Shown here piece by piece: positions 16,019-25,216 of a stretch of 64,000 bases of DNA. The notes under the pieces were generated by a model. The model was not told the origin of the DNA. It did not search any database and saw nothing but the letters and a program-made list of their open reading frames with translations. The stretch is from Streptomyces sp. NBC_01775 (GTDB lineage Bacteria; Actinomycetota; Actinomycetes; Streptomycetales; Streptomycetaceae): the NCBI RefSeq assembly GCF_035917675.1, contig NZ_CP109104.1, positions 1,922,001-1,986,000 on the forward strand. The letters run 5' to 3'. Position 1 is the stretch's first letter, and each line of letters starts with the position of its first letter. The position numbers and the translations under genes are program-made.

Positions 16019-17803
16019 ATGGACCGTCCTCCCCTGCGTACCATCGCCGTCGTCGGCCTCGGCACGATGGGCACCGGCATCGCTGACATTCTCGCCCGCG
16101 CCGGACGAGAGGTCATCGGCATTGACACGAACGAAGCAGCCGCACGGCAGGCGGTTGCCGCTCTGGAGGCGTCGACGGCGCGGGCCGTGCGGCGAGAGCG
16201 GATGACGCAGAGCGAGCGCCAGGACGTGCTGGCGCGCCTGCGCACCTGCACGGAGGTGACGGCGGCGGCGGAGGCGGACCTCGTCATCGAGGTCGTGCCC
16301 GAGGACTACGACACCAAGTGCCAGGTCTTCGCCGCGCTCGACGCCGTCGTCAAGCCCGACACGATCCTGGCCACGGGCACCAACGCGTTGTCGGTGACGA
16401 GGCTGGCCGCCGACTCCGACCGGCCCGAACGCGTCCTGGGGCTGCACTTCTTCAACCCGGCGCCCGCGATGAAGCTGGTCGAGATCGTCTCCTCGGTACT
16501 GACCTCGCCGGAAGCGGTCACCGCCGTCACCGCGCTCGCACGGGAGCTGGGCAAGGATCCGATCGCGGTCGGTGACCGTCCCGGATTCGTCGCGGACGGC
16601 CTGCTGTTCGGCTATCTGAACCGGGCCGCCCAGATGTACGAGTCGCGGTACGCCACCCGCGAGGACATCGACTCCGCCATGAGGCTGGGCTGTGGCCTGC
16701 CCATGGGCCCGCTCGCACTGCTTGATCTGATCGGGGTGGATACGGCGCGCACCGTCCTGGACGCGATGTACGCGCAATCACGCGATCGCCTCCACGCCCC
16801 GGCGCCGGTGCTGCGCCAGCTCTCGGACGCGGGGCTGACCGGCCGCAAGGCGGGGCGCGGCTTCTACTCGTACGAGGCGCCGGGCAGCGGCACGGTGGTG
16901 CCCGACGCGCTCACCCCGGACCCGGCGGCGCCGCGCGCCGAGGGCCGCCCCGTCGCGTCGGTGGGTGTCGTGGGGTCGGGGACGATGGCCGCCGGCATCG
17001 CCGAGGTCTTCGCCAAGGCCGGATATCCGACGGTGCTCGCGGCCCGGAGCCAGGAGAAGGCGCAGGCGGCCAAGGCCAGGGTCGCGGGGTCGCTGGAGCG
17101 CGCGGTGCGCAAGGGCCGGATGACCCCGGAGAACCGGGACGAGGCACTGGCACTGGTCATCCCGGCCGCTTCGCTGGAGGCGCTCGCCGGGGCCGACCTG
17201 GTCGTCGAGGCGGTGGCCGAAGATCTCCAGGTGAAGCGGCAGTTGTTCGCCGCGCTGGACGCGGTGTGCAAGCAGGGCGCGGTGCTGGCCACCACCACCT
17301 CCTCGCTGCCGGTGGTCGCCTGTGCCCGCGCCACCTCCCGGCCGCGGGACGTGATCGGCATGCACTTCTTCAACCCGGCACCGGCCATGAAGCTGGTCGA
17401 GGTGGTGACCACGGTGCTGACCGCCGAGGACAGCCACGCCACGGTCCGCGAGGTGTGCGCGCGGGTGCGCAAGCACCCGGTGGACTGCGGGGACCGCGCG
17501 GGCTTCATCGTCAACGCGCTGCTGTTCCCGTACCTGAACAACGCCGTGAAGATGGTCCAGGAGCACTACGCCTCGCTCGATGACATCGACGCCGCGATGA
17601 AGCTCGGCGGCGGTTACCCGATGGGGCCGTTCGAGCTGCTGGACGTCGTCGGGCTGGATGTGTCGCTGGCCATCGAACAGGTGCTGCACCGCGAGTTCCG
17701 CGACCCCTCGCTGGCGCCCGCTCCTTTGCTGGAGCACCTGGTCGCGGCGGGGTGCCTGGGCAGGAAGACGGGGCGCGGCTTCCGTGAGTACGCACGCCGG
17801 TGA
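16019..17803 (+). CDS. Double-module 3-hydroxyacyl-CoA (3-hydroxybutyryl-CoA) dehydrogenase
   Basis: A 594-residue tandem duplication of the ~285-residue HADH fold. Each half has an N-terminal Rossmann motif (GLGTMGTGIAD and GSGTMAAGIAE), the HFFNPAPAMKLVE segment and a C-terminal helical domain. Half 2 keeps the full active site: TTTSSLP, MHFFNP and FIVNALLFPYLN. Half 1 keeps His and Glu, but the Ser-containing loop reads TGTNALS and the conserved Asn reads Asp (FVADGLLF). Half 1 may therefore be inactive or altered. The enzyme supplies crotonyl-CoA precursors, matching ccr downstream. ATG 16019 is preceded by GGAG and an adjacent in-frame GTG. Confidence 0.9.
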   Translation: MDRPPLRTIAVVGLGTMGTGIADILARAGREVIGIDTNEAAARQAVAALEASTARAVRRERMTQSERQDVLARLRTCTEVTAAAEADLVIEVVPEDYDTKCQVFAALDAVVKPDTILATGTNALSVTRLAADSDRPERVLGLHFFNPAPAMKLVEIVSSVLTSPEAVTAVTALARELGKDPIAVGDRPGFVADGLLFGYLNRAAQMYESRYATREDIDSAMRLGCGLPMGPLALLDLIGVDTARTVLDAMYAQSRDRLHAPAPVLRQLSDAGLTGRKAGRGFYSYEAPGSGTVVPDALTPDPAAPRAEGRPVASVGVVGSGTMAAGIAEVFAKAGYPTVLAARSQEKAQAAKARVAGSLERAVRKGRMTPENRDEALALVIPAASLEALAGADLVVEAVAEDLQVKRQLFAALDAVCKQGAVLATTTSSLPVVACARATSRPRDVIGMHFFNPAPAMKLVEVVTTVLTAEDSHATVREVCARVRKHPVDCGDRAGFIVNALLFPYLNNAVKMVQEHYASLDDIDAAMKLGGGYPMGPFELLDVVGLDVSLAIEQVLHREFRDPSLAPAPLLEHLVAAGCLGRKTGRGFREYARR

Positions 17804-17873
17804 TCGGCGGCCACGAGGGGTGGGGCGGGCTGCTGGAGCCTTCGCCAGGTGGCCCGCCCACCGACCCCGTCAC

Positions 17874-17897
17874 GGCATGTAACGTTCAGCACATGCC
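17874..17897. promoter_or_regulatory. Palindrome covering the TetR gene start
   Basis: GGCATGT and ACATGCC are perfect 7-bp inverted arms separated by 10 bases, and the right arm includes the ATG at 17893. No ribosome site is present within 15 bases. A TAACGT hexamer ends seven bases before the ATG. This suggests a leaderless transcript with an autoregulatory operator on the promoter. Confidence 0.55.
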
Positions 17898-18678
17898 AGA
17901 GCCCGCGAAGAACTCCCGTACGAACACGACTCGTGCGAACGGTGCAGCCACCCAGCGCCTCAAGGTGCGCCGAGAGTTGGCCGCTGCCGCGATGGAGCTT
18001 TTCGCGACAAAGGGCTACGAGGCGACAACGGTTGACGAGATCGCGGCGACGGCCGGTGTCGCGCGCCGCACCTTCTTCCGGCACTTCCGCTCCAAGGAAG
18101 AGGCGATCTTCCCCGACCACGACGACACCCTCGTACGCGCCCAGGCGGTGCTGGAGGCCGCGCCGCCGCACGAGAACCCGCTGGACACCGTGTGCCGGGG
18201 CATCAAGGAAGTCATGAAGATGTACGCCTCGTCGCCCAAGGGCAGCGTCGAGCGCTACAAGCTGACCCGCGAGGTCCCGGCGCTGCGGGAGCGGGAGATC
18301 GCCTCCGTCGCCCGCTACGAGCGGCTGTTCACCCGCTATCTGCTGGGCCACTTCGATGAGGAGGCGCACCGCGACGGCGTCAGCGGCTACGACGAGCCGC
18401 TGCTCGCCGAGGTGGCGGCCTCCGCGGTGGTCACGGCGCACAACCACGTGCTGCGCCGGTGGCTGCGCTCGGGCGGCGTCGGGGATGTCGAGACCCAGCT
18501 CGATCACGCGTTCGCGATCGTACGGCGCACCTTCGGTACGGGCTTCGGCGCGAACCGCTCGGTGGCGGAACGGTCCGTCGCGGTCGAGCGCGAGGACGAG
18601 GTCCTGGTGACGGTCGCGCGGACGGATGCCCCGCTCGGGGAGATCATGGCGACGATCGAGCGCGCGCTGGCCCGCTGA
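17893..18678 (+). CDS. TetR-family transcriptional regulator
   Basis: A 261-residue regulator. The helix-turn-helix is at about residues 25-70: AAAMELFATKGYEATTVDEI followed by AATAGVARRTFFRHFRSKEEA. The C-terminal part, with helices such as LLAEVAASAVVTAHNHVLRRW, is the ligand/dimer domain. The protein is longer than the TetR average because of a polar extension after residue 215. It lies between the 3-hydroxyacyl-CoA dehydrogenase and the permease, so it may control the ethylmalonyl-CoA genes; a CoA thioester would be a reasonable ligand, by inference only. The start is discussed under the overlapping palindrome. Confidence 0.88.
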   Translation: MPEPAKNSRTNTTRANGAATQRLKVRRELAAAAMELFATKGYEATTVDEIAATAGVARRTFFRHFRSKEEAIFPDHDDTLVRAQAVLEAAPPHENPLDTVCRGIKEVMKMYASSPKGSVERYKLTREVPALREREIASVARYERLFTRYLLGHFDEEAHRDGVSGYDEPLLAEVAASAVVTAHNHVLRRWLRSGGVGDVETQLDHAFAIVRRTFGTGFGANRSVAERSVAVEREDEVLVTVARTDAPLGEIMATIERALAR

Positions 18679-18853
18679 CGCTCCACCCCTTCCCCGGGCG
18701 AACCGGATACTTCCGGAAGGGCCGGACTCTCAGGGGTGAGCCGGGCTCTTCCGGGGGAGTCGGGTGAATTGCGGCCTCGCCCACGTCGCGTTCCCGGCCC
18801 CGAGCCCGATGACCGGGAACCATGGCGCCCTACGGCGACGTGGAGGTGCGGCA

Positions 18854-20368
18854 GTGGCGGCTGGGCCAGATTCCCGCGGAACGAAGGGCTCCAGGCCCTG
18901 GCTGCGGACCAAGTCCATCGAGGAGTCCATCCGCGACACCGACGATCCGGAGCGGGGCCTGCACAAGTCGCTCTCCGCGCTCGATCTGACCGTCTTCGGC
19001 GTCGGCGTCGTGATCGGCACCGGCATCTTCGTACTGACCGGGCAGATCGCCAAGACCATGGCGGGGCCCTCGGTCGCGATCTCCTTCGCCGTGGCAGGTG
19101 TGGTGTGTGCGCTGGCCGCGCTGTGCTACGCCGAGTTCGCCTCCACCGTGCCGGTGGCCGGATCCGCCTACACCTTCGCCTACGCCTCGCTGGGTGAGCT
19201 GCCCGCCTGGATCATCGGCTGGGACCTGGTGCTGGAGCTGGCGCTGGGGTGCGCGGTGGTGGCGGTCGGCTGGTCGGGCTATGTCCGCTCACTGCTCGAC
19301 AACGCCGGGTGGCACCTGCCGCAGTGGCTCTCCGGCACCACGGACGAGACGGGTTTCGGCTTCGACCTGCTGGCCTGTGTGCTCGTGCTGCTGCTGACGG
19401 CGATCCTGGTGCTGGGCATGAAGCTGTCGGCCCGCGTCACCACCATCGTCGTCGCGGTCAAGGTCGGGGTGGTGCTGATCGTCATCATCGCCGGCGCCTT
19501 CTTCGTCACGGCTGACAACTACCGCCCGTTCATCCCACCGGCCAAGGGAGACGCGGCGGGTGGTTCAGGGCTGGCCGCGCCGCTGATCCAGCTGATGTCC
19601 GGGTACGAGCCGACCACGTTCGGCGTGATGGGCATCTTCACCGCGGCGGCCGTCGTCTTCTTCGCCTTCATCGGCTTCGACGTCGTCGCCACGGCGGCCG
19701 AGGAGACCCGGAACCCGCAGCGCGACATGCCGCGCGGCATCCTCAGCTCGCTGGTCATCTGCACGATGCTGTACGTGGCCGTCTCGATCGTGGTCACGGG
19801 CATGCGCAAGTACACCGAGCTGACCGTCCAGGCGCCCCTGGCCGACGCGTTCAAAGCCGTCGGCGAACCCTTCTGGGCGGGCCTGATCAGCTTCGGCGCC
19901 GCGGTCGGCCTCACCACCGTGTGCATGATCCTGCTGCTGGGACAGTCCCGGGTCTTCTTCGCGATGAGCCGCGACGGGCTGCTCCCGCGGTTCTTCTCCC
20001 GCGTGCACCCGCGCTTCCAGACGCCGTACCGCTCCACCATGCTGCTGGGCGTCCTGGTCGCGGTCGTCGCGGGCTTCACGAGCATCTCCGAGCTGGCCGA
20101 GCTGGTGAACATCGGCACCCTCTTCGCGTTCGTCGTCGTCGCGCTGGGCGTGGTGATCCTGCGGCGCACGCGCCCGGATCTGCCCCGGGCGTTCCGCACG
20201 CCCCTCGTACCGGTGCTGCCCATCGCCTCGGTGCTGGCCTCGCTGTGGCTGATGATCAACCTGCCGACCGAGACGTGGCTGCGGTTCGCCGCCTGGATGG
20301 TGCTCGGCGTCGTCATCTACGGCGTGTACGGACGGCGGCACAGCACGATGCACCAGCGCGCCGAGTAG
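18854..20368 (+). CDS. APC-family cationic amino-acid permease
   Basis: A 504-residue membrane protein with about 12 hydrophobic helices. The conserved first helix (LTVFGVGVVIGTGIFVLTGQ) and the FFAFIGFDVVATAAEETRNP segment are those of the amino-acid permease/CAT (YfnA-like) family. It imports an amino acid, probably in symport with protons; the substrate is not readable. GTG 18854 is chosen because GGAGG stands seven bases upstream and the product then begins shortly before the conserved WLRTKSIEESI. It runs in the same direction as ccr, with a 415-base gap. Confidence 0.88.
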   Translation: MAAGPDSRGTKGSRPWLRTKSIEESIRDTDDPERGLHKSLSALDLTVFGVGVVIGTGIFVLTGQIAKTMAGPSVAISFAVAGVVCALAALCYAEFASTVPVAGSAYTFAYASLGELPAWIIGWDLVLELALGCAVVAVGWSGYVRSLLDNAGWHLPQWLSGTTDETGFGFDLLACVLVLLLTAILVLGMKLSARVTTIVVAVKVGVVLIVIIAGAFFVTADNYRPFIPPAKGDAAGGSGLAAPLIQLMSGYEPTTFGVMGIFTAAAVVFFAFIGFDVVATAAEETRNPQRDMPRGILSSLVICTMLYVAVSIVVTGMRKYTELTVQAPLADAFKAVGEPFWAGLISFGAAVGLTTVCMILLLGQSRVFFAMSRDGLLPRFFSRVHPRFQTPYRSTMLLGVLVAVVAGFTSISELAELVNIGTLFAFVVVALGVVILRRTRPDLPRAFRTPLVPVLPIASVLASLWLMINLPTETWLRFAAWMVLGVVIYGVYGRRHSTMHQRAE

Positions 20369-20420
20369 CCCCCGGCCCGAGCAGCCCCGCCCCGAGCAGC
20401 CCCGGGGTCGGGGCCGGGGG
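20369..20420 (+). terminator. GC-rich hairpin after the permease gene
   Basis: The arms CCCCCGGCCCGA (20369-20380) and TCGGGGCCGGGGG (20408-20420) pair with one bulged G. The loop itself contains a near-duplicate of CCGAGCAGCCCCG. No U-run follows, as is common in Streptomyces. It immediately follows the stop codon. Confidence 0.6.
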
Positions 20421-20783
20421 GTCCCGCACCAAGTGACACCGACAGGAGCCAGGTCCGGCCTCGCCCCCCCCGCGCGACCTGCGATGATCGATCATCGCTC
20501 ACATGAGCCCAGTTTGCCGCAGGTGAGAAATCACGGCACCCGGTGTCTTGTCTACTGGCACTGGGTGTCATACCTTGGCATCAGTCCGGGCCCTGTCCCC
20601 GTGGTTCACGCCGCGTTTTCCCGGACCGCTTGGCGTCACAAGCGACCCGGCGCACACCCGCGCCCGCACCACCTCGCCGAACCGACGGCACTGCCTCACA
20701 AACCGACGACTCCCCCTGGGGGCACCTCCCGGCCGAAGGCCGGGGGACTCCTTCCTCAATCCGCGCTTCGCCGGAGGCATCCC
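20421..20783 (+). promoter_or_regulatory. Upstream control region of ccr
   Basis: No gene is supported. Seen here: a perfect 18-bp palindrome GCGATGATCGATCATCGC at 20481-20498; a plausible promoter with -35 TTGTCT (20548-20553), 17-bp spacer and -10 TACCTT (20571-20576); and two similar 12-mers, GCACCCGGTGTC (20536-20547) and GCACTGGGTGTC (20558-20569), 22 bp apart over the promoter. The leader would be about 200 bases. It contains a dispersed hairpin repeat (20708-20749). GGAGG stands before the GTG at 20784. Confidence 0.55.
20708..20749. repeat. Dispersed hairpin repeat in the ccr leader
   Basis: A CCTGGGGGCACCTCCCGGCC segment continues into GAAGGCCGGGGGACTCC and folds as a hairpin (CCCGGCC/GGCCGGG). 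The same module recurs at 51945-51973 and, with differences, at 32057-32090. It lies 35 bases before the ccr start codon. Confidence 0.75.
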
Positions 20784-22157
20784 GTGAACCAGATACTCGA
20801 CGCGATCCTCGCGTCAGACACTCCGCCGGAGGACTTCGCCGCCCTCCCCCTGCCCGACTCGTACCGCGCCATGACCGTCCACAAGGACGAGGCGGAGATG
20901 TTCGAGGGGCTGGAGACCCAGGACAAGGACCCGCGCAAGTCACTGCACCTCGACGAGGTGCCGGTGCCCGAACTCGGCCCCGGCGAGGCCCTGGTGGCAG
21001 TCATGGCCTCCTCGGTCAACTACAACTCCGTGTGGACCTCGATCTTCGAGCCGCTGCCCACCTTCGGGTTCCTGGAGCGCTACGGACGCCTCTCGCCGCT
21101 GACCAAGCGGCACGACCTGCCGTACCACATCATCGGCTCCGACCTGTCGGGCGTCGTGCTGCGCACCGGCGCGGGCGTCAACTCCTGGAAGCCGGGCGAC
21201 GAGGTGGTCGCGCACTGTCTGTCCGTCGAGCTGGAGTCCGCCGACGGGCACAACGACACGATGCTCGACCCCGAACAGCGGATCTGGGGCTTCGAGACCA
21301 ACTTCGGCGGGCTGGCGGAGATCGCGCTGGTCAAGTCCAACCAGCTGATGCCCAAGCCGGACCACCTCACCTGGGAGGAGGCCGCCTCCCCCGGGCTGGT
21401 CAACTCCACCGCCTACCGCCAGCTCGTCTCGCGCAACGGCGCGGGCATGAAGCAGGGCGACAACGTGCTCATCTGGGGCGCCAGCGGCGGACTGGGCTCG
21501 TACGCCACGCAGTTCGCCCTCGCCGGCGGCGCCAACCCGATCTGCGTGGTCTCCAGCGACGACAAGGCCGAGATCTGCCGCAAGATGGGCGCCGAAGCGA
21601 TCATCGACCGCAAGGCGGAGGGCTACCGCTTCTGGAAGGACGAGCACCACCAGGACCCGAAGGAGTGGAAGCGCTTCGGCAAGCGCATCCGCGAGCTGAC
21701 CGGCGGCGAGGACGTGGACATCGTCTTCGAGCACCCGGGGCGGGAGACCTTCGGCGCCAGCGTCTACGTCACGCGCAAGGGCGGCACCATCGTCACCTGC
21801 GCCTCCACCTCCGGCTACGAGCACAGCTACGACAACCGCTACCTGTGGATGTCGCTCAAGCGGATCGTCGGCTCGCACTTCGCCAACTACCGCGAGGCGT
21901 GGGAGGCCAACCGCCTCATCGCCAAGGGCAAGATCCACCCCACGCTGTCGAAGACGTACCACCTGGAAGAGACCGGCCAGGCCGCCCACGACGTGCACCG
22001 CAACCTCCACCAGGGCAAGGTCGGCGTCCTCGCGCTGGCCCCCGAGGAGGGGCTTGGAGTCCGCAACCCGGAGAAGCGCGCTCGTCACATCGACGGCATC
22101 AATCTGTTCAGGGATGCCGAAGGCGAGCGGACCGGCAAGCACAGCGGGAATGTCTGA
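20784..22157 (+). CDS. ccr: Crotonyl-CoA carboxylase/reductase
   Basis: A 457-residue medium-chain reductase that converts crotonyl-CoA, CO2 and NADPH to ethylmalonyl-CoA, the defining step of the ethylmalonyl-CoA pathway and a source of C4 polyketide extender units. The N-terminus YRAMTVHKDEAEMFEGLETQ, the GroES-like domain (HIIGSDLSGVVLRTGAGVNS) and the nucleotide fold (LIWGASGGLGSYATQFALAG) are characteristic. So is the CO2-site region around WGFETNFGGLAE and IVFEHPGRETFG. GTG 20784 is supported by GGAGG seven bases upstream. The gene overlaps meaA by eight bases. Confidence 0.97.
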   Translation: MNQILDAILASDTPPEDFAALPLPDSYRAMTVHKDEAEMFEGLETQDKDPRKSLHLDEVPVPELGPGEALVAVMASSVNYNSVWTSIFEPLPTFGFLERYGRLSPLTKRHDLPYHIIGSDLSGVVLRTGAGVNSWKPGDEVVAHCLSVELESADGHNDTMLDPEQRIWGFETNFGGLAEIALVKSNQLMPKPDHLTWEEAASPGLVNSTAYRQLVSRNGAGMKQGDNVLIWGASGGLGSYATQFALAGGANPICVVSSDDKAEICRKMGAEAIIDRKAEGYRFWKDEHHQDPKEWKRFGKRIRELTGGEDVDIVFEHPGRETFGASVYVTRKGGTIVTCASTSGYEHSYDNRYLWMSLKRIVGSHFANYREAWEANRLIAKGKIHPTLSKTYHLEETGQAAHDVHRNLHQGKVGVLALAPEEGLGVRNPEKRARHIDGINLFRDAEGERTGKHSGNV

Positions 22158-24246
22158 GGTGACGGTGCCGGACAAGGATCGTCCCTGGCTGATGCGGACG
22201 TACGCCGGGCACTCGACCGCCGAGGCGTCCAACGAGCTGTACCGCCGCAACCTCACCAAGGGACAGACGGGGCTGTCGGTCGCGTTCGACCTGCCCACCC
22301 AGACCGGGTACGACCCCGACCACGTGCTCGCGCGCGGCGAGGTCGGCCGGGTCGGGGTGCCGGTCTCCCACCTGGGCGACATGCGCAGGCTGTTCGAGGG
22401 CATCCCGCTGGAGCAGATGAACACCTCGATGACCATCAACGCCACGGCCATGTGGCTGCTGGCGCTCTACCAGGTCGTCGCGGAGGAACAGGGGGCGGAC
22501 GTCTCCCGGCTTCAGGGGACGACGCAGAACGACATCGTCAAGGAGTACCTCTCGCGCGGGACGCACGTCTTCCCGCCGGTCCCCTCGCTGCGGCTGACGA
22601 CGGACATGATCGCGTACACCGTCGCCCACCTCCCCAGGTGGAATCCGGTCAACATCTGTAGCTACCACCTCCAGGAGGCGGGGGCGACCCCCGTCCAGGA
22701 GATCTCCTACGCGATGGCCACGGCCGTCGCCGTGCTGGACGCCGTACGGGACAGCGGGCAGGTGCCGGCGGAGGAGTTCGGGCGGGTCGTGGCCCGGATC
22801 TCGTTCTTCGTGAACGCCGGGGTCCGCTTCGTCGAGGAGATGTGCAAGATGCGGGCCTTCACCCGCGTGTGGGAGCGGATCACCAGCGAGCGCTACGGCA
22901 TCACCGACCCCAAGCAGCGCAGGTTCCGCTACGGCGTGCAGGTCAACTCGCTGGGGCTGACCGAGGCGCAGCCGGAGAACAACGTCCAGCGCATCGTGCT
23001 GGAGATGCTCGCGGTCACCCTCTCCAAGGACGCGCGGGCCCGCGCCGTGCAACTGCCCGCGTGGAACGAGGCGCTGGGCCTGCCCCGGCCCTGGGACCAG
23101 CAGTGGTCGCTGCGTATCCAGCAGGTGCTCGCACACGAGAGCGATCTGCTGGAGTACGAGGACCTCTTCGACGGGTCGCATGTGATCGAGGCGAAGGTGG
23201 AGACGCTGGTCAAGGAGAGCTGGGCCGAGATCGAGCGCATCGAGGAGATGGGCGGGGTGATGGCGGCCGTCGAGTCCGGCTATCTCAAGTCCCAGCTGGT
23301 CTCCTCGCACGCCGAACGCCGCGCGCGCATCGAGTCGGGCGAGGAGCGGATCATCGGCGTCAACTGCTACGAGGCGACCGAGCCCAGCCCGCTGACCGCC
23401 GATCTGGACACCGCGATCATGACGGTGGACGCCGCCGGTGAGGCGTCCACCGTCGCGGCGGTGCGGCGCTGGCGCGAGACCCGCGACGAGCCGTTCTGGC
23501 GCGAGGGGACCCGCGACCCCGGGCTGTATCCCAGTGCGGAGCAGGCGCTGCGGCAGCTGAAAGAGGCCGCGGCCACGGACGCCAACTTGATGGAGGCGAC
23601 CGTGGAGTGCGCCCGCGCCGGGGTCACGACCGGGGAGTGGGCGGGCGCGCTGCGGGAGGTGTTCGGCGAGTTCCGCGCCCCCACGGGCGTGAGCGGCGCC
23701 CCTGTCGCGGTCACGGCCGAGGAGGGCTCGGCGCTGGCCACCGTGCGGCACGGCGTGGAGCGCACGGCCGCCGACCTGGGAGTGGGCAAGCTGCGGCTGC
23801 TGGTCGGCAAGCCCGGCCTGGACGGCCACAGCAACGGCGCCGAACAGATCGCCGTACGGGCCCGTGACGCGGGCTTCGAGGTGGTCTACCAGGGCATCAG
23901 GCTCACACCCGAGGAGATCGTCGCGGCTGCCGTCGCCGAGGACGTGCACTGTGTGGGCCTGTCCATCCTGTCCGGTTCGCACACCGAGCTGGTGCCGGAC
24001 GTGCTGGGCAGGATGCGCGAGGCGGGCGCGGGCGACGTGCCCGTGATCGTGGGCGGCATCATTCCGTCGGCGGACGCGCGGGCGCTGCGCGAGGCGGGCG
24101 TCGCCGCCGTCTTCACCCCGAAGGACTTCGGGATCACGGAGATCATCGGCCGTATCGTCGGCGAGATCCGGACAGCGAACAGGCTAGACAAGCTGGACCA
24201 GCACGATCGGCCCGTCCAGCGAGACCCCCAGGAGGTCACTCAGTGA
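22150..24246 (+). CDS. meaA: B12-dependent ethylmalonyl-CoA mutase (MeaA)
   Basis: A 698-residue adenosylcobalamin mutase converting ethylmalonyl-CoA (after epimerisation) to methylsuccinyl-CoA. The N-terminal mutase barrel begins with RTYAGHSTAEASNELYRRNL and has GLSVAFDLPTQTGYDPDH. The C-terminal cobalamin domain carries GLDGHSNGAEQIA (DxHxxG near 557-562), LSILSGSHTELVP and IVGGIIPSADA. Single-chain architecture and length match Streptomyces MeaA. ATG 22150 overlaps the ccr stop by eight bases and indicates coupled translation; a GTG at 22159 is an alternative. The stop overlaps the next GTG start (GTGA). Confidence 0.96.
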   Translation: MSEVTVPDKDRPWLMRTYAGHSTAEASNELYRRNLTKGQTGLSVAFDLPTQTGYDPDHVLARGEVGRVGVPVSHLGDMRRLFEGIPLEQMNTSMTINATAMWLLALYQVVAEEQGADVSRLQGTTQNDIVKEYLSRGTHVFPPVPSLRLTTDMIAYTVAHLPRWNPVNICSYHLQEAGATPVQEISYAMATAVAVLDAVRDSGQVPAEEFGRVVARISFFVNAGVRFVEEMCKMRAFTRVWERITSERYGITDPKQRRFRYGVQVNSLGLTEAQPENNVQRIVLEMLAVTLSKDARARAVQLPAWNEALGLPRPWDQQWSLRIQQVLAHESDLLEYEDLFDGSHVIEAKVETLVKESWAEIERIEEMGGVMAAVESGYLKSQLVSSHAERRARIESGEERIIGVNCYEATEPSPLTADLDTAIMTVDAAGEASTVAAVRRWRETRDEPFWREGTRDPGLYPSAEQALRQLKEAAATDANLMEATVECARAGVTTGEWAGALREVFGEFRAPTGVSGAPVAVTAEEGSALATVRHGVERTAADLGVGKLRLLVGKPGLDGHSNGAEQIAVRARDAGFEVVYQGIRLTPEEIVAAAVAEDVHCVGLSILSGSHTELVPDVLGRMREAGAGDVPVIVGGIIPSADARALREAGVAAVFTPKDFGITEIIGRIVGEIRTANRLDKLDQHDRPVQRDPQEVTQ

Positions 24247-25214
24247 GCACCGTCAACCGGCAGCGCCCCACCCGGCCCCGCCGCTCCTGCCTCGCCGTGC
24301 CGGGCAGCAACCCGCGCTTCCTGGAGAAGGCCCAGGGCCTGCCCGCCGACCAGGTCTTCCTCGACCTGGAGGACGCGTGCGCTCCGCTGGCCAAGCCGGA
24401 GGCGCGGCACACCATCGTGAAGTTCCTCAACGAGGGCGACTGGGGCGGCAAGACCCGGGTCGTGCGGGTCAACGACTGGACGACCGAGTGGACCTATCGC
24501 GACGTGGTCACCGTCGTGGAGGGGGCGGGGCAGAACCTGGACTGCGTCATGCTGCCGAAGGTGCAGGACGCGCAGCAGGTGCAGGCGCTGGACATGCTGC
24601 TGACGCAGATCGAGAAGACGATGGGCTTCGAGGTCGGCAGGATCGGCATCGAGGCGCAGATCGAGAACGCCAAGGGCCTGGTGAACGTGGACGCGATCGC
24701 GGGTGCCTCACCGCGCGTGGAGACGATCATTTTCGGCCCCGCCGACTTCATGGCCTCCATCAACATGAAATCCCTGGTCGTGGGCGAGCAGCCGCCGGGC
24801 TATCCGGCCGACGCCTACCACTACATCCTGATGCGGATCCTGATGGCCGCCCGGTCCCACGACCTCCAGGCGATCGACGGCCCCTATCTCCAGATCAAGA
24901 ATGTGGACGGCTACCGCGAGGTCGCCCAGCGCGCCGCCGCGCTCGGCTTCGACGGCAAGTGGGTGCTGCACCCGGGCCAGGTCGAGGCGTCGAACGAGAT
25001 CTTCTCGCCCTCCCAGGAGGACTACGACCACGCCGAGCTGATCCTGGACGCGTACGACTACTACACGTCGGAGGCGGGCGGCAAGAAGGGCTCCGCGATG
25101 CTCGGCGACGAGATGATCGACGAGGCCAGCCGCAAGATGGCCCTGGTCATCTCCGGCAAGGGCCGCGCCGCGGGAATGCGGCGCACCTCCACCTTCGTCC
25201 CCCCGGAGGACTGA
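24243..25214 (+). CDS. mcl: HpcH/HpaI-CitE-type CoA lyase (malyl/beta-methylmalyl-CoA lyase)
   Basis: A 323-residue TIM-barrel lyase. Recognisable pieces are SCLAVPGSNPRFLEKAQGLP, FLDLEDACAPLAKPEAR (Mg/CoA site) and GIEAQIENAKGLVNVDAIA with the metal-binding Glu. IIFGPADFMASINM and WVLHPGQVEASNEIFSP follow. Neighbours make malyl-CoA/beta-methylmalyl-CoA lyase the likely activity: cleavage to glyoxylate plus acetyl- or propionyl-CoA. Its GTG overlaps the meaA stop by four bases. Family members with citrate-lyase-like roles look alike, so the assignment rests mainly on context. Confidence 0.92.
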   Translation: MSTVNRQRPTRPRRSCLAVPGSNPRFLEKAQGLPADQVFLDLEDACAPLAKPEARHTIVKFLNEGDWGGKTRVVRVNDWTTEWTYRDVVTVVEGAGQNLDCVMLPKVQDAQQVQALDMLLTQIEKTMGFEVGRIGIEAQIENAKGLVNVDAIAGASPRVETIIFGPADFMASINMKSLVVGEQPPGYPADAYHYILMRILMAARSHDLQAIDGPYLQIKNVDGYREVAQRAAALGFDGKWVLHPGQVEASNEIFSPSQEDYDHAELILDAYDYYTSEAGGKKGSAMLGDEMIDEASRKMALVISGKGRAAGMRRTSTFVPPED

Positions 25215-25216
25215 GC

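Noticed and set aside
22108..23982. A 624-codon open frame opposite meaA
   Set aside because: The plus-strand MeaA is unmistakable; the antisense product has no motif.
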